Translations under genes and position numbers: made by a program | The notes under the pieces: generated by a model | What the model was told of the DNA's origin: nothing | Seen by the model: only the letters and a program-made list of their open reading frames with translations | The model's database searches: none | In this document: piece by piece, positions 26,396 to 35,131 of the stretch | Layout: each line of letters opens with the position of its first letter | Numbering within the stretch: the stretch's first letter is position 1 | Assembly (NCBI GenBank): GCA_013388685.1 | Contig: JACAET010000059.1 | Location: 62,001-126,000, forward strand | Origin: Chloroflexota bacterium | GTDB taxonomy: Bacteria; Chloroflexota; Anaerolineae; Anaerolineales; Villigracilaceae | Reading direction: 5' to 3' | Length of the DNA: 64,000 nucleotides

Positions 26396-27664
26396 ATGAA
26401 CGTCATCACCCTCCTCGCCAGCGGCACGCGCGGCGACGTGACCCCGTACATCGCCCTCGGGTTGGGCTTGCGCGATGCAGGCTGCAACGTCCGCATTGCC
26501 GCGCCGGCGGGGTTCAAGGCACTGATCGAACCAAGCGGGTTGATGTTCCTACCGTATGAGGGCAACCCGTCCGACCTGATGATCCACCAATCCGACCCGC
26601 TCACTATCGGGCAAAATCCATTTCATTCAATCCGCTCCACACGAAACTTCCTCGCACAAGCCCGCGCCCTGTATCCGCGCATGTTGCATACCGCCATCGA
26701 AGCCTGCCGCGGCACGGATGTTCTCGTCTATGGCTTGCCCACACTGTGGGGCGAGCACATCGCCGAAGGCTTGCGCATTCCCGGCGTTCGCGCAGTGCTG
26801 CAACCCATCACGCCCACACGCGCCTTCTCCTCCACCCTGCTGCCGTTTCGATTCAATCTGGGGGGAATTGGGAATTGGCTCTCCCATTGGATGGTGATTC
26901 AAGCGACATGGCGGACGTGGCGTACGGAGATCAACCGAGCGCGTCGGACTCACTTCAACCTGCCGCGCGCCCACTGGCTTGACCCTGCGCTGAGACCTTT
27001 CCCTGACCAACCCCTCACCCTGAACGGATTCAGCGAACGGATCGTCCCGCGCCCGGCGGATTGGAATGAGAAGCAGGTTATCACGGGATATTGGCGAATG
27101 CCTCCGCAGCGATGGACTCCGCCGAAAGAGCTTGAAACATTCATCGAACAACCGCGGCAAAATACCATCGCCATGGGGCTGGGAAGCCCGGGAACCAAAG
27201 ATTTTGTCCACATTCTGAAGATTCTGGATGAAGCCTTGAGGAAATCAGATGCACGTGCCGTGTTGACGATTCCATCCCAATGGCATACACAAATCGCATC
27301 CAAGAACATCTTCCCCATCGAATACGCGCCGCATGAATGGTTGTACCAACGAGTGAGAGTGGCAGTCCATCACGGCGGCGCGGGGACCACGTCTGCAAGC
27401 CTGCATGCGGGAATCCCCACGGTCACATTGCCGCTGGGAATTGACCAGTTCTTCTGGGGCGAGAGGGTGTACAAGATCGGGGCTGGTCCCAAACCAATTC
27501 CACAACGCGCCTTGAACGCGGAGAAACTGGCGGATGCCATTCACGCCGCGCTTGGGGACGAGTCCATGCGGGCGCGGGCAAAAGCGCTCGGTGCGGCATT
27601 GAGTCTGGAGGACGGAGTGCAGGCGGCGGTGGGTCAGATGCGGAAATTTGACGCCGGACAATAG
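26396..27664 (+). CDS. GT1-family (UGT-like) glycosyltransferase
   Basis: A 422-residue GT-B enzyme that begins with ITLLASGTRGDVTPYIALG, the typical start of sterol/macrolide glucosyltransferases. The donor-binding signature is VAVHHGGAGTTSASLHAGIP-TVTLPLGIDQFFWGERV. It should transfer a sugar from a UDP or dTDP donor to a hydrophobic small molecule. The neighbouring methyltransferase may use the same acceptor. A short repeat with CGGTCAATGG follows the stop. Confidence 0.88.
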   Translation: MNVITLLASGTRGDVTPYIALGLGLRDAGCNVRIAAPAGFKALIEPSGLMFLPYEGNPSDLMIHQSDPLTIGQNPFHSIRSTRNFLAQARALYPRMLHTAIEACRGTDVLVYGLPTLWGEHIAEGLRIPGVRAVLQPITPTRAFSSTLLPFRFNLGGIGNWLSHWMVIQATWRTWRTEINRARRTHFNLPRAHWLDPALRPFPDQPLTLNGFSERIVPRPADWNEKQVITGYWRMPPQRWTPPKELETFIEQPRQNTIAMGLGSPGTKDFVHILKILDEALRKSDARAVLTIPSQWHTQIASKNIFPIEYAPHEWLYQRVRVAVHHGGAGTTSASLHAGIPTVTLPLGIDQFFWGERVYKIGAGPKPIPQRALNAEKLADAIHAALGDESMRARAKALGAALSLEDGVQAAVGQMRKFDAGQ

Positions 27665-27675
27665 ACAGGGGGTCA

Positions 27676-27702
27676 TGGTCTGCGGTCAATGGTTTATCGT
27701 TT
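27676..27702. repeat. Short dispersed repeat CTGCGGTCAATGGTTTATCG
   Basis: This matches the repeat at 7433 except for a few bases. It lies in the 29-nt spacer between two convergent genes and reaches into the MFS gene end. Confidence 0.5.
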
Positions 27703-28947
27703 CTTTAGTTCCCAAGATGCAACATACAAGGCGCCCACAGCCAGAATGCTCCCCAAAAAATACGGGGCAGAGATGGAGACAAGTTCAAAGGTCACCCCGG
27801 CGAGAGTCGGACCGATGATGTTGGTGAGGCTGAGGAGGGTCTGCGTGCCGCCCATGAGACGTCCCTGTTCGTGATCGGGAACGCGCAAAGACACAAGCGC
27901 GGTGAGCGACGGAATGCTCATGCCCGTGCCGAGCGCAACCAGTGTGACCGCGGGAAAGAGCATCCACGACTGGCAGGCGAGCGCCATGCCCGCCAAGCCA
28001 CTTGCCATGCAGACGAGACCCGAGAGGGAGAGGCGGCGTTCGCCGAAACGAGGCTGCAGTTTGCCGAATAAATAGCCTTGAATGAGTACGGCGCAAATGC
28101 CGACGTACAGATAAAAATAACTGTTCTGTGCGGGGCTCCAGTCAAAGCGTGAATTGGAATAGAGCGGAAAGTTGGTCTGCAAACCCGCGAAGGCGAGATT
28201 GAGAAGGAACAACGCGACAAGAAATTTCTGAATGTTCGCCCGGCGAAAGAGACTTGTGAATTGCCCCGTCCAACTGAAGAGTTGCGAAACCGGTTTCGTC
28301 TCGCGCCGCCCGGGTGGAAGCGATTCGGGAAGAATGAAAAGACCGAAGAGTGTGTTTCCAAATGCAAGGGTGGAGGCAGTCATCGCAGGCACGCTGAGAC
28401 CGTATCCGCTCAACAGGCCGCCGAGGGCGGGTCCCGCCATCAACCCCAGACCGAACGCCGCGCCCATCAGGCCGATGCCGCGCGCCCGGTTCTCGGAGGT
28501 GGTCGAGTCGGCGATGTAGGCATGGGCGAGGGTGAGGTTCGAGCCGGTCAGTCCGTCAATGAATACGGCGAGGAAAATGACCAGCAGGGAATTTGCCAGA
28601 CCCAGCAGGAGATAGGCGCAGGCGGTCCCGAATAGGCAAATCAGCAAGATCGGTTTGCGCCCGTAGCGGTCAGAGAGTGCGCCAAGTACGGGACCCGACA
28701 CCAGTTGAACCGCCGAATACACGGACATTAATCCGCCTGCCATCGCCGCGCCCCCATCCTGCGCCTGCACGTAAAACGGCAGCAGTGGCAGCATAATGCC
28801 GTAGCCCAGCAGGTCCACGAAGACGGAGAGGAAGAGGATGAGGAGGGATGGGGACAAATGAGGATTGTTTGATTGAGAATTACTGCCTGGGGCGATTTTA
28901 TCACGCAGACCTATTGACTCTTTCCGCGAAAAGTTGTAATCTGTCAT
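27694..28947 (-). CDS. MFS transporter, TetA-like drug/H+ antiporter family
   Basis: The 417-residue protein has 12 predicted membrane spans. The motif A GALSDRYGRKPILLI lies between spans 2 and 3, and IADSTTSENRARGIGLMGAAFGLG lies after span 4, both characteristic of DHA1 (TetA/Bcr-type) carriers. It probably exports a small molecule using the proton gradient. Substrate and any link to resistance cannot be deduced. On the minus strand a TATAAT (28958-28963) ends 10 nt before the ATG, so its leader is very short. Confidence 0.88.
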   Translation of the reverse strand: MTDYNFSRKESIGLRDKIAPGSNSQSNNPHLSPSLLILFLSVFVDLLGYGIMLPLLPFYVQAQDGGAAMAGGLMSVYSAVQLVSGPVLGALSDRYGRKPILLICLFGTACAYLLLGLANSLLVIFLAVFIDGLTGSNLTLAHAYIADSTTSENRARGIGLMGAAFGLGLMAGPALGGLLSGYGLSVPAMTASTLAFGNTLFGLFILPESLPPGRRETKPVSQLFSWTGQFTSLFRRANIQKFLVALFLLNLAFAGLQTNFPLYSNSRFDWSPAQNSYFYLYVGICAVLIQGYLFGKLQPRFGERRLSLSGLVCMASGLAGMALACQSWMLFPAVTLVALGTGMSIPSLTALVSLRVPDHEQGRLMGGTQTLLSLTNIIGPTLAGVTFELVSISAPYFLGSILAVGALYVASWELKKR

Positions 28948-29047
28948 CAGACGACATATTATATTGGTTTACCTGAAAGAACTCAGCGGATTGCTATTCA
29001 CTGTTTGATGCGGATGTTGGCATGAAATCGAGAGAAGGGAAGCCATC

Positions 29048-29872
29048 ATGGTCACGAACGAAAAGGCGGAATCGACACTAACAAGCAATGTCAGATCGAG
29101 CCACTGGGAGGCATTCCTGAGCGCATTGCCGTTTGCGGCATTCGGGGTGGTATGCATGATAGGCAAGAGCAGAGTGCCGTGGATTGGCACATATGGTTAC
29201 CTGACATTTTATCTTTTTGTCCTTCTTGGACTCTTGACAGGACTGGTTAAAGCATTCCCCCGTTGGGCATACAGTTACCTGGGTTGGTCATTGGTCTACG
29301 CCTGGTGGTGGACCTCCATCTACACGAACGGATTGAAGATCTTCGGATACACCATGGGCAATGAAGCCTGGGGCTGGCGCGCTTGGGTTCCGCTCCTTAT
29401 CACAGTTGGAATTGCCCTCCTTTTGACCCGCTCCATTCGTCCCCTCCGAGAATTGGTTCTCGGTATCTGGCAGGATTGGACGCTTCTATCGCTGGCAATG
29501 TATTCCTTTGTGGGGTTTATGATGCTGGTATATGATGAGGTTCGTGCCCCTTACACGATCGCTTTCATGACTGCGTCCACACTTGTCATCTGCACCACCG
29601 TATGGATCTTCATGAGAAGCCCTAATCGCGTACATCGTTTGATTATCCTGCCGGGGGGCTTTTTTGTGGGTCTCCTGATTGACCGCCTCTGCAATGCCAC
29701 CTGGGATTTCAACGCGTATTATGGATTGCCACCCCAACCACCCATACCCTGGTACAGCTCCCTTTGGGAGATAATCTTTTTCACTGTCCTATGGAGCCCA
29801 ATCATGTGGTTGCCTGCTCTGCTCGGTTTATTTAAGAGCACCTTCAGTAAAGGTCAGAGCGCTTCATCATAA
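29048..29872 (+). CDS. Polytopic membrane protein of unknown function
   Basis: This 274-residue protein has about eight hydrophobic segments and many Trp residues in the first half (WSLVYAWWWTSIYTNG). No family motif was recognised. AGAAGGGAAG before the ATG gives a reasonable ribosome binding site. It starts 100 nt from the divergent MFS gene and ends at a perfect palindromic terminator, so it is probably a monocistronic unit. Confidence 0.65.
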   Translation: MVTNEKAESTLTSNVRSSHWEAFLSALPFAAFGVVCMIGKSRVPWIGTYGYLTFYLFVLLGLLTGLVKAFPRWAYSYLGWSLVYAWWWTSIYTNGLKIFGYTMGNEAWGWRAWVPLLITVGIALLLTRSIRPLRELVLGIWQDWTLLSLAMYSFVGFMMLVYDEVRAPYTIAFMTASTLVICTTVWIFMRSPNRVHRLIILPGGFFVGLLIDRLCNATWDFNAYYGLPPQPPIPWYSSLWEIIFFTVLWSPIMWLPALLGLFKSTFSKGQSASS

Positions 29873-29899
29873 GCAGGCGATCCGTCCCGTCAACGACAA

Positions 29900-29931
29900 G
29901 GATACCGCCCCATCCGGATGGGGCGGTATCC
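29900..29931. terminator. Perfect 32-nt palindrome, bidirectional terminator
   Basis: GGATACCGCCCCATCC is followed directly by its exact inverse, a 16-bp stem when folded (tight loop CCGG or ATCCGGAT). It lies between two convergent genes. There is no long T-run, so the terminator role is inferred. Confidence 0.65.
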
Positions 29932-29964
29932 GATATATTCACGGAGTTGGAGGAAGCAATCCAT

Positions 29965-32115
29965 TCAGGGAATCTTGAGGGTCTCTCGCGTTCGCAGGGA
30001 TTCCACAGCCGCGAACGCGGCTTGGGTCACACCAATGAGTTGCTCATAGGGAATCGGGGGTCCCCCTCCCTCACGAATGGATTTGACAAAGGCTTTCCAT
30101 TCGTTGAGATGTCCCTTATCCTGCGCGCCCTTTTCCTCTTTCTTCTTTCCCTCCTTCACGGTTTGCAGGGATACAAAATCATCCAATACCGCGACCATGC
30201 CATCACAAAACACCTCGATGCGTTCCTTCGGGAAGGATTTGTCGCCGTTGGCAAGATAGTCCACCACAGCGATGGAGCCGTCGGAGAAGGTGAAGGTCAT
30301 GGAGACGTTATCTTCGCGGTATTTGCCGCCGTCCGGCAGGGAGTGTGCGGTCACGGAAATGGGAGGCATGCCGACAAGGAAGGTGATGAAGTCAATGAAG
30401 TGGCAGGCTTCGCCGATGATGCGTCCGCCGCCGATTTCGGGGTCCTGGGTCCAGTGAGCGAGGGGGATGTACCCGGCGTTGACGCGGTAGTGAACATACA
30501 TGGACGATTGACGATTGACGATTGACGATTTGAGTTGCTGAGCGAGAGGGGCAAAGCGACGGTTGAAACCCGTGAGCAGTAAACCGTTATCCGTTTTGGC
30601 TAACTGCTTGTTAATCGCTGATAACTGATTACTATTGATCGCCAGCGGCTTTTCGACAAAGACGTGTTTGCCCGCTTTGAGCGCTTTTACGACCAGGTCG
30701 GCGTGAGAGTCGTGGCGGGTGAGGATGGCAACGGTGTTGATATTCGGGTCGTTGAGGATTTCTTCATCGGAAGAAGCGGCGTATCGAAAGCCGAATTTTT
30801 TACCGGCATGTTGGGCGTGCAGTCCGCCGGCGGAAGCGATGCCGATGAGTTGAACGCCATCCACTTTTTTGATGGCGGGGAGGAGGACAGCGTTGGCAAA
30901 GAGACCGGATCCCAGGACACCTAACTTCACCGCGTTTGAACGTTCGAACGTTGGAACGTTGAACGTGACAATCTTTGAACGTTCCAACCCTTCACCGCTT
31001 TGCGGATAGGTCAACACCACCCCAAGGAATTTTTCCTTCGTCTTGCCGGTGATGACTTGATACGCCTGCACCGCCTGCCCGATAGGAAAACGATGCGTGA
31101 TGAGCGGCTTGACTTGTACCTTCCCGTCTGCCATCAACTCCAGCACGGATTCGAAGTTGCGCCCTTCCGTCCAGCGCACGTAGCCAATGGGATAATCCAC
31201 CCCGTGTTCTTCGTAGGAAGGGTCGTAGCGACCCGGTCCGTAGGAGCGTGAATTGATGAAGGAAATCTCCTTCTCGTAGTACACCTTGCGAGGGAGGGTC
31301 AACCCGACTGCGCCGGTAGCGACAACACGTGCCCGGTCGCGGGCGATGACGCCAGCGAGTTCAACCGGGTCGTTGGAGGGGGTGTCGGCGCAGATGAGCA
31401 GTACGTCGAAGCCGCGGTTGGAGGTGAAAGCCTGGGAGGAGTCCACGGCGTTGTTGCGGGAGACAGCCCGCAGTCCGAGGGAGGAGGCGAGTTTGAGGCG
31501 GGCGGGGTCAATATCTATGCCGAGGACGCGGCATCCGGCGGCGGCGGCCATCTGGGCGGTCAAAAGTCCCAACAACCCCATCCCGATCACGGCGACAGTT
31601 TCGCCGAGTTGCGGCTCGGCAAGGCGGAACCCGTGCATGGCAATGGCGCCAAGGGTGGTGAAGGCGGCGGATTCGAAGTCCACGCCTTGGGGAATGGGTG
31701 TGAGCAGGCTGTGCGGCACGACATTGTACTCGGCATGGACGGCGTAATTGGCGCCCGCGCACGCCACGCGCTGACCCACCTTGAAGCCCGGCATGTTCTT
31801 GCCAAGCGCAACAATGACACCGGCGGAGGAATAACCAAGCGGCATGGGCTGATCGAGACGATTAAAGGCGGCTTGCAGGGTGGGCATGACCCCTTCACGT
31901 TTGGCTTTGTCGAGGACCTGTTTGACGAGGTCGGGGCGGGAGCGCGCTTTGTCAACCAGACTCTTTTCGGCAAATTCGACGAGCATACGCTCGGTTCCTG
32001 CGGAGACCAGACTTGCCTCCACGCGCACCAGCGCCTGACCGGCGCGGGGAGCGGGAACAGGGACCTCTTCCACGGTGGTTTTTCCGGTTTTGATATTTTG
32101 AAGAAGTTGTTTCAT
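29965..32115 (-). CDS. Two-domain oxidoreductase: MDR dehydrogenase fused to Gfo/Idh/MocA
   Basis: The 716-residue fusion has an N-terminal MDR domain (about 1-370) with SAGTER, PLGYSSAGV instead of a zinc GHE motif and the Rossmann VIGMGLLGLL. A C-terminal Gfo/Idh/MocA domain (about 385-716) has LGVLGSGLFANAVLL, HVFVEKPLAI and EACHFIDF. Such proteins occur with polysaccharide genes and probably act on sugars. The domain linker (ERSKIVTFNVPTFERSN), residues NSNQLSAINKQL and SSIVNRQSS are encoded by genomic repeats. The ATG at 32115 is chosen because the family begins MKQL; the longer frame is not supported. Confidence 0.88.
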   Translation of the reverse strand: MKQLLQNIKTGKTTVEEVPVPAPRAGQALVRVEASLVSAGTERMLVEFAEKSLVDKARSRPDLVKQVLDKAKREGVMPTLQAAFNRLDQPMPLGYSSAGVIVALGKNMPGFKVGQRVACAGANYAVHAEYNVVPHSLLTPIPQGVDFESAAFTTLGAIAMHGFRLAEPQLGETVAVIGMGLLGLLTAQMAAAAGCRVLGIDIDPARLKLASSLGLRAVSRNNAVDSSQAFTSNRGFDVLLICADTPSNDPVELAGVIARDRARVVATGAVGLTLPRKVYYEKEISFINSRSYGPGRYDPSYEEHGVDYPIGYVRWTEGRNFESVLELMADGKVQVKPLITHRFPIGQAVQAYQVITGKTKEKFLGVVLTYPQSGEGLERSKIVTFNVPTFERSNAVKLGVLGSGLFANAVLLPAIKKVDGVQLIGIASAGGLHAQHAGKKFGFRYAASSDEEILNDPNINTVAILTRHDSHADLVVKALKAGKHVFVEKPLAINSNQLSAINKQLAKTDNGLLLTGFNRRFAPLAQQLKSSIVNRQSSMYVHYRVNAGYIPLAHWTQDPEIGGGRIIGEACHFIDFITFLVGMPPISVTAHSLPDGGKYREDNVSMTFTFSDGSIAVVDYLANGDKSFPKERIEVFCDGMVAVLDDFVSLQTVKEGKKKEEKGAQDKGHLNEWKAFVKSIREGGGPPIPYEQLIGVTQAAFAAVESLRTRETLKIP
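30503..30530. repeat. Four tandem copies of GACGATT inside the two-domain oxidoreductase gene
   Basis: The 7-bp unit occurs four times without variation and is read as SSIVNRQSS. A gain or loss of one unit would shift the frame, since 7 is not a multiple of 3. Confidence 0.85.
30601..30640. repeat. TAATCGCTGATAACTGATTACT-type repeat inside the two-domain oxidoreductase gene
   Basis: The tract is composed of ATCAGTTATCAGCGATTA-like units on the coding strand. These resemble the intergenic CAGTAATCAGTGAACAG tracts at 6186, 19256 and 41190. It is translated as NQLSAINKQL between EKPLAIN and AKTDNG. Confidence 0.6.
30934..30990. repeat. GAACGTTCGAACGTTGGAAC repeat forming the domain linker
   Basis: Several GAACGTT/AACGTTC units in both orientations lie exactly between the MDR and Gfo/Idh domains of the fused oxidoreductase. 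They resemble the intergenic tracts at 12154, 17763 and 37797. Confidence 0.65.
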
Positions 32116-32421
32116 GGTGAAGCGAGAATTCGATGAGGGATTTGGAAGCAGTATACCCGAATTCACCCGCCATTTTTGACCGCACCTGTTCCTATTGTCA
32201 CAAATGACATTTGTCCTTATTTTCGGAAAAATCTTGCCTCGCAATGAAATTGTAACTATAATGACTTCAACAATCGGTTTGCCTCATGGCAATACCTTAT
32301 TGATGGTTCAACCGGTTCACGAGAATCGGCGCGCAGGAGAGGAGGTTGCCACAATAAATGACTTTCGATCCGAAATCTGTTTTGCTTGCTCAAAAACCTT
32401 CATCAATAAGGAGAAAATCTT
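32116..32421. other. 306-nt divergent spacer between the two-domain oxidoreductase and AOR genes
   Basis: It holds a possible minus-strand -10 (TATACT, near 32150) for the oxidoreductase gene and a good plus-strand promoter at 32234-32262. A leader of about 153 nt to the AOR start follows, with GGAGAGGAGG near 32336 and AAGGAGA at 32408. No convincing small gene was found. Confidence 0.6.
32234..32262 (+). promoter_or_regulatory. Promoter TTGCCT-N17-TATAAT for the AOR gene
   Basis: Both boxes are close to the sigma-70 consensus at ideal 17-nt spacing. They would start a 5' leader of about 150 nt, long enough for a regulatory RNA element. Confidence 0.7.
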
Positions 32422-34248
32422 ATGGCTCTCGGTGGTTACGCTGATAAAGTCGCCTGGGTGGACCTCACCACAGGCAAAACAGAATTCAAGCCAATTCCGG
32501 AAGAGTATAAACTCAAGTAAATTGGCGCGCGCGGGGTTGGTGTGCGATTTGTCTTCGACAACGGCCCGCAGGTGGACCCGCTCTCACCGGACAATATTCT
32601 CTGCTTCATGAACGGACCGCTGACCGGCTCGGAAGCCAACATGAGTGGGCGCATGGCAATTGTGACCAAATCGCCTCTGACCGGAACCATCACTGACTCC
32701 CACCATGGAGGCTGGTCCGCCGCCCGGCTGCGCTGGGCTGGTTACGACGGATTGGTTTTCCGTGGCAAGGCGCCCCAACCCACCTACGTTTACATCCATG
32801 ACGATCAGTTCGAACTGCTCGACGCTTCCGAAGTATGGGGAAAGGGAGTCCACGACACCGTAAAGTATTTCAAAGAAAAATATGGCGAAAAAGACCTGAC
32901 CGCGATCGCCATCGGTCCTGCAGGCGAGAACCTGGTCAAGTTTGCCTGCTGGATCAATGAAGACGATCGTGCCAGCGGACGCGGCGGCACCGGCTGCGTG
33001 GGCGGCTCGAAGAACCTGAAAGCCATCGTCATCAAGGCGGAGAAGAAACTCGTCAAAGCCGCCGACCGCGAGAAATGGAAAGAGGCTCACGCCAAAGCCC
33101 TGGCGGAGATCATGGACGAGCGCGTGGTCACCTCCCCGCGCAAGGGCGGACTCTCGGTCTACGGCACCAACGTCCTGATGAACATGACCAACGTCATCGG
33201 CGGTCTGCCCGCCAAGAACAGCCAGTTTGCGGCGTTCGAGGGCGCGGAGAAGATCAGCGGCGAATACGTCAACGACAACCTGCTCGTGGATAACCCCACC
33301 TGCCACGCCTGCCCGGTCGCGTGCAAGAAAGAAGTGGAGGTCAAGGACGGTCCCTATGCAGGTCTGCGCATGGAATCGCTCGAATACGAACCGGCTTGGT
33401 CGGTCGGTGCAAACTGCGGCAATGACGATGCGCGCGTCGTCGCCAAGATGATCGACACCTGCAACGACATGGGCATGGACGCCATCGAGATCGGTCACCC
33501 GCTCTCCATCTGGATGGAAGCCAGCGAACGAGGGTACACCAACGGCACCGGCAAGATCGATTGGGGCGATGGCGCCAAAATGGTAGAGACCGCCATGCTC
33601 ATTGCCAAACGTGAAGGCATCGGCGCGATCATGGCAGATGGCGCAAACCCCACCGCCGCGTACTTCGGCCATCCCGAGCTCGCCATGACCGTCAAAGGTC
33701 AGGGCGTACCTGCCTATGATCCGCGCGGCATCAAGGGCATGGGCGTCGGTTACGCCACCAGCAACCGCGGCGCCTGCCACCTGCGCGGCTACACCCCTGC
33801 GGCTGAGGTCGTCGGTAACGTGCTGGGTCCATCCACCATCACCGACCCGCTCGAATGGAAGGGCAAGGGCGAGCTCACCATTATCTTCCAGAACGTTCAC
33901 ACCGTCACCGACTGCCTGGATGTGTGCAAATTCGCCACCTTCGCCGAGTCGCTGGATTCGTTCGCGGCGCAGTACGAAGCAATCACCGGCGTGCCTTCCA
34001 GCGCGGAGCACCTGCTCAAAGTCGGCGAACGCGTCTACAACCTCGAGCGCTACTACAACAACCTGAACGGCTTCCGTGAGGGCAGTGACTACCTGCCTGA
34101 GCGTTTCCTCAAGGAACCTTCGCAACACGGCGGAAGCAAGGGACACGTCTGCGAACTGGACCAAATGCTCGAAGAGTATTACGCCAAGCGCGGCTGGGTC
34201 AACGGTGTTGTGCCCGAATCCAAACTGAAAGAGTTGGAGATCATCTAG
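32422..34248 (+). CDS. aor: Tungsten aldehyde:ferredoxin oxidoreductase, interrupted by an in-frame TAA at codon 33
   Basis: With the stop read through, the gene has 608 codons, a normal AOR length. It opens GGYADKVAWVDLTTGKTEFK, and after the TAA at 32518 continues IGARGVGVRFVFDNGP in the same frame, as AOR proteins do. [4Fe-4S] ligands are Cys294, 297, 301 and Cys498 or 502. Pterin-binding segments SGRMAI, GRGGTGCVGGSKNLKA and DPRGIKGMGVGYATSNRGA are intact. It should oxidise aldehydes to acids with ferredoxin. AAGGAG precedes the ATG. If the TAA is real, only a GTG restart at 32542 (568 aa) remains, lacking the conserved first strand. Confidence 0.85.
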
Positions 34249-34311
34249 CCCGCCTCTTTCTCAACCGAAACCTGATTTGGTTCCAAAAAGCAGGATCTCC
34301 CCGATAACAAA

Positions 34312-34337
34312 CACAGGGCGACGCGCGTCGCCCTGTG
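34312..34337. terminator. Perfect palindrome after the AOR gene
   Basis: CACAGGGCGACGC is followed by its exact inverse, a 13-bp inverted repeat, 64 nt after the AOR stop. Confidence 0.65.
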
Positions 34338-34348
34338 CATTTAATCAT

Positions 34349-34421
34349 GTCTTTGCGAGGGCGATAGCCCGAAGCAATCTCCACTCAGTATCGGGGATTG
34401 CTTCGCTTCGCTCGCAATGAC
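34349..34421. repeat. REP-like palindrome GTCTTTGCGAG...CTCGCAATGAC
   Basis: Third copy of the family at 5514 and 9450, with GAAGCAATC/GGATTGCTTCG as the inner arms. It lies between two convergent units and ends just before the moaD stop codon. Confidence 0.85.
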
Positions 34422-34423
34422 AA

Positions 34424-34702
34424 TCACCCGCCCCCTACCGCAGGGAAGACATTGATCGTATCCTCCTGCATGATCTTCGTTTGAAAGCCTTCCTCCATAA
34501 ACTGCACATCGCGCCCGTTGATGAAAAAGTGGACATGACCGTACATCTTCCCGTCCTGATCCAACAGTTCCTTTCTCATGACCGGGAACCGCTCGACAAT
34601 CTTATCCAGTAATTCCTGTGCTGTGATGCCATGATCCACATCGAATTCCACGGTCTTGCCCCCGGCAATATCGCGCAGGGTCGCAAAGAAGTTAACCTTC
34701 AT
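34424..34702 (-). CDS. MoaD/ThiS-family ubiquitin-like protein with terminal Gly-Gly
   Basis: The 92-residue beta-grasp protein ends in VFPAVGGG, the C-terminus that is adenylated and thiocarboxylated in MoaD proteins. It starts MKVNFFATLRDIAGGKTVEF. MoaD donates the dithiolene sulfurs of molybdopterin, which AOR binds as a bis-pterin tungsten complex. The gene begins 11 nt inside the end of another MoaD-like gene and is convergent to the AOR gene. The ATG at 34702 is chosen since the family starts there. Confidence 0.85.
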   Translation of the reverse strand: MKVNFFATLRDIAGGKTVEFDVDHGITAQELLDKIVERFPVMRKELLDQDGKMYGHVHFFINGRDVQFMEEGFQTKIMQEDTINVFPAVGGG

Positions 34703-35030
34703 TCGTCGCTCCTTTTCCAAAGTTTGGCTCGCGTAACACTTCCACGTTCATCCGTCCGCTGGAGATGGGAGAGAAAAAACTGACAACCGAGTCGGGATCG
34801 AGAGGCGAATCAATTCCCGCCTGAGCCAGACGCGGATTCCGTCCATCCACGTAGATCGGCACATCCGTACGCAGGTCACGGTTTTCATCCAGCAGATGAA
34901 ACGCCGCTTCAGGGTGCCTCTCCACCAGGAAGTTCACCAACTTGCGAAACGTATCCACACGCGGATCATTGACTTCCAGTGAGGTTTGCCCCATGACGGT
35001 CCGCATATTGGCATAGAATCGCAATTGCAT
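34692..35030 (-). CDS. Second MoaD-like beta-grasp protein with a C-terminal extension
   Basis: The 112-residue protein has the MoaD/ubiquitin-like start MQLRFYANMRTVMGQTSLEV and the IYVDGRN segment. At the place of the usual VSGG end it has SPISSGR, and then 17 more residues follow. Thus the terminal Gly-Gly is lost or must be exposed by cleavage. It overlaps the next moaD gene by 11 nt. Proteins of this kind occur beside tungsten AOR genes. Whether it acts as a sulfur carrier is open. Confidence 0.75.
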   Translation of the reverse strand: MQLRFYANMRTVMGQTSLEVNDPRVDTFRKLVNFLVERHPEAAFHLLDENRDLRTDVPIYVDGRNPRLAQAGIDSPLDPDSVVSFFSPISSGRMNVEVLREPNFGKGATNEG

Positions 35031-35131
35031 AAGCGGAGTATATCAAAATTTCCCCGTAGGAGCCCGAAGTCGCCCGGCTTCGGTGTGCAAAGACCGGAAA
35101 CAGCCAAGTCGGAAGATTGTGCGCTCCTCGA

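Noticed and set aside
30503..30530. CRISPR-like array from the GACGATT repeats
   Set aside because: The units are 7 bp, directly adjacent and inside a coding gene. There are no spacers and no cas genes.
32263..32421. Molybdenum/tungsten cofactor riboswitch in the AOR leader
   Set aside because: The leader is long enough and has some GGAGG-rich parts, but I could not match the conserved Moco RNA helices by eye.
32518..32520. TAA in the AOR gene as a recoded amino acid
   Set aside because: Known bacterial and archaeal recoding of this kind uses TGA or TAG. TAA is not known to encode Sec or Pyl, so mutation or sequence error is favoured.
32584..34164. Long minus-strand frame opposite the AOR gene
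   Set aside because: It is a shadow of the AOR gene with high GC codons; the plus strand has all AOR motifs.
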